Below are positions 12,202-14,087 of a stretch of 14,087 nucleotides of DNA, one piece after another. The translations under genes were made by a program, and so were the position numbers. Source of the stretch: an uncultured Amaricoccus sp. (GTDB taxonomy: Bacteria; Pseudomonadota; Alphaproteobacteria; Rhodobacterales; Rhodobacteraceae); contig NZ_CALAGI010000130.1 of assembly GCF_937891315.1 (NCBI RefSeq), positions 1 through 14,087 of the forward strand. The letters run 5' to 3'. The first letter of the stretch is position 1; every line of letters starts with the position of its first letter. The notes under the pieces are model-generated. The model had not been told where the DNA came from and ran no database searches. It saw only the letters and a program-made list of their open reading frames with translations.

Positions 12202-14087
12202 CCGCGGGCGTCTCGTACATTAGTCGCGGTAGGCCGCCCTCGAACGCGGCGCGCAGGTCGGCCAGCGGGATCGCCTCTTCGCCGAGCGTCACCGCCCCGC
12301 CGCCGACGCGGCCGACCACCTGCGCGGCCAGCCCCGCCTTGTCGGCGGCGATGAGCAGGGGGCCCGGCGCCGTGGTGGCGACGAGGTAGCGCGCCTGATC
12401 CTCGCCAAAGAACCAGCCGAGCGGTTCGTCCTCCGCCGCGTCGAGCCGCGCGCCGATATCCGCGGCGAGCGCCATTTCCGCCGCCGCGACCGCGAGGCCG
12501 CCGTCGCCGAGGTCATGCGCCGCCGTCAGCAGGCCCTCGCGATGCGCGGCGCGGACGAATTCGCCCGCGATCCGTTCGGCGGCGAGATCGACCGGCGGCG
12601 CGTCGCCCTCCTCGCGGCCGAACAGTTCGGCGAGCAGGATCGACTGCCCGAGATGCCCGGTCGTCTCGCCGAGCAGGACCAGCGTATCCCCCGCCGCCGG
12701 CGCCATCCGGATCACCTCGTCGAGCGAGGCGAGCAGGCCGACGGCGCCGATGGTCGGCGTGGGCAGGATCGCGGACCCGTCGGTCTCGTTGTAGAGGCTG
12801 ACATTGCCGGAGACGATCGGCATGTCGAGCGCCGCCACGGCGGCGCCGATGCCTTTGATGCAGCCGACGAACTGGCCCATGATCTCGGGCTTCTCGGGGT
12901 TGCCGAAATTGAGGTTGTCGGTGGTGGCGAGCGGGCGGGCACCGGAGGCGCAGAGGTTGCGATAGGCCTCGGCCACCGCCTGCGCGCCGCCGCGTTCGGG
13001 GTTCGCCCGGCAGTAGCGCGGCGTCACGTCGGAGGTGAAGGCGATGGCCTTCTCCGTTCCGTGGATTCGCACGATCCCGGCGTCGGAGCCGGGGCGGACC
13101 ACGGTATCGGCCATCACCATATGGTCGTACTGGCTCCAGACCCAGGCCCGGCTCGCGAGGTTCGGGCTCGCCATCAGGCGCGACAGCGCCTCGGCGGGCG
13201 CGATCCCGGGCAGGGGGCCGAGCGGCGCCGGCGCGGGCGAGGGGACCCACGGCCGGTCGTATTCCGGAGCGGATCCGGCGAGCGCCTTCAGAGGCAGGTC
13301 GGCCTTCGCCGCGCCGTCGAGCAGGACCAGGAAGCGGTCCTCCGGGATCGTCTCGCCGACGATGGCGAAATCGAGATCCCATTTGTCGAACACCGCCCGC
13401 GCCTCGGCCTCCTTCTCGGGGCGGAGCACCATCAGCATGCGCTCCTGGCTCTCGGACAGCATCATCTCGTAGGCGGTCATGTGGGTCTCGCGGACCGGCA
13501 CGCGCTCGAGATCGAGCCGGATGCCGAGATCGCCCTTGTCGCCCATCTCGACCGCCGAACAGGTGAGACCGGCGGCGCCCATGTCCTGGATCGAGATCAC
13601 GGCGCCGGTCGCCATCAGTTCGAGGCAGGCCTCCATCAGCCGCTTCTCGGTGAACGGGTCGCCGACCTGAACCGTGGGCCGCTTGTCCTCGATCGAGGCG
13701 TCGAACTCGGCCGAGGCCATGGTCGCGCCGCCGACGCCGTCGCGGCCGGTCTTGGCGCCGAGATAGACCACCGGCATGCCGACGCCGCTGGCGGCCGAAT
13801 AGAAGATGGAATCGGCCTCGGCGAGGCCGGCGGCGAAGGCATTGACCAGGCAATTGCCGTTGTAGGCGGCGTGAAACCGCAGCTCGCCGCCGATGGTCGG
13901 CACGCCGAAGGCGTTGCCATAGCCGCCGATGCCGGCCACCACGCCGGAGACGAGCGCGCGGGTGCGCGGATGGTCGGGGCTGCCGAAGCTCAGCGCGTTC
14001 ATCGCCGCGATCGGGCGGGCGCCCATGGTGAAGACGTCGCGCAGGATGCCGCCGACCCCGGTCGCCGCGCCCTGATAGGGCTCGATG
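12191..14087 (-). CDS. purL: Phosphoribosylformylglycinamidine synthase subunit PurL (5' end outside window)
   Basis: PurL catalyses the ATP-dependent amidation of FGAR to FGAM in purine synthesis, with PurQ and PurS as partners in this small-PurL type. About 631 C-terminal residues are present. The coding frame stays open to the right edge: before MGARPIAAMN it reads IEPYQGAATGVGGILRDVFT, the conserved PurL segment, so the ATG at 14026 is internal. Roughly 90-110 residues, including the expected HNHPS motif, lie beyond the edge. Further signatures are GGYGNAFGVPTIGGE, YLGAKTGRDGVGGATMAS, VGDPFTEKRLMEACLEL, DMGAAGLTCSAVEMG and YEMMLSESQERML, then a second AIRS-type half with NLNFGNPEKPEIMGQ and GNVSLYNETDG. 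In related bacteria bolA and grxD often follow directly; here two exported-protein genes intervene. Confidence 0.97.
   Translation of the reverse strand, partial: IEPYQGAATGVGGILRDVFTMGARPIAAMNALSFGSPDHPRTRALVSGVVAGIGGYGNAFGVPTIGGELRFHAAYNGNCLVNAFAAGLAEADSIFYSAASGVGMPVVYLGAKTGRDGVGGATMASAEFDASIEDKRPTVQVGDPFTEKRLMEACLELMATGAVISIQDMGAAGLTCSAVEMGDKGDLGIRLDLERVPVRETHMTAYEMMLSESQERMLMVLRPEKEAEARAVFDKWDLDFAIVGETIPEDRFLVLLDGAAKADLPLKALAGSAPEYDRPWVPSPAPAPLGPLPGIAPAEALSRLMASPNLASRAWVWSQYDHMVMADTVVRPGSDAGIVRIHGTEKAIAFTSDVTPRYCRANPERGGAQAVAEAYRNLCASGARPLATTDNLNFGNPEKPEIMGQFVGCIKGIGAAVAALDMPIVSGNVSLYNETDGSAILPTPTIGAVGLLASLDEVIRMAPAAGDTLVLLGETTGHLGQSILLAELFGREEGDAPPVDLAAERIAGEFVRAAHREGLLTAAHDLGDGGLAVAAAEMALAADIGARLDAAEDEPLGWFFGEDQARYLVATTAPGPLLIAADKAGLAAQVVGRVGGGAVTLGEEAIPLADLRAAFEGGLPRLMYETPAVES

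Noticed and set aside
12513..13853. 446-codon minus-strand reading frame inside purL
   Set aside because: It is Arg-rich, out of frame with the strongly conserved PurL motifs, and has no recognisable domain.
14024..14026. ATG at 14026 as the purL start
   Set aside because: The frame continues upstream with the conserved IEPYQGAATGVGG segment to the window edge, so the true start is outside.

Overview
The window is GC-rich, gene-dense chromosomal DNA that looks like an alphaproteobacterium, probably of the Rhodospirillales. The grounds are a pyruvate dehydrogenase E1-beta with its own N-terminal lipoyl domain, the pairing of a small coiled-coil protein with ZapA, and the purL/bolA/grxD neighbourhood. 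This is core metabolism; there is no phage, transposase, CRISPR or defence gene. The placement is inferred from gene families and order, not from a marker gene.

Region 1 (1-8606, all on the minus strand) is a carbon-metabolism block. In transcription order it holds transketolase (tkt), phosphoglycerate kinase (pgk), class I fructose-bisphosphate aldolase (fba), the septation protein ftsB, then pdhA, pdhB and pdhC (pyruvate dehydrogenase E1-alpha, E1-beta with lipoyl domain, and E2). The products cover steps of the Calvin/pentose-phosphate and glycolytic/gluconeogenic routes and then pyruvate to acetyl-CoA. The gap gene that often sits between tkt and pgk is missing, and fba stands where eno often precedes ftsB-pdhABC. 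A near-consensus promoter with a palindrome at the predicted transcription start lies in front of pdhA. Two tandem hairpin repeats lie in the tkt leader.

Region 2 (8607-9939) starts with a 250-bp divergent promoter region and continues on the plus strand with a small coiled-coil gene and zapA. After these comes a 362-bp non-coding stretch full of inverted repeats. It contains a 12-bp perfect inverted repeat enclosing about 170 bp and, at its far end, three 16-bp tandem repeats. Short pieces of this stretch recur near the left edge of the window (78-109). The position just after zapA is where 6S RNA is normally encoded, but I cannot identify 6S RNA by sequence.

Region 3 (9940-14087, minus strand) holds purL (5' end outside the window), a two-gene exported cassette (an SRPBCC protein resembling MxaD and a seven-bladed YVTN/YncE-like beta-propeller), then bolA and the monothiol glutaredoxin grxD. 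BolA and Grx4-type glutaredoxins form a known iron-sulfur/iron-sensing partnership. The exported pair splits the purL-bolA-grxD order that I would expect in this group and seems to have its own promoter. It is the least understood coding part of the window.
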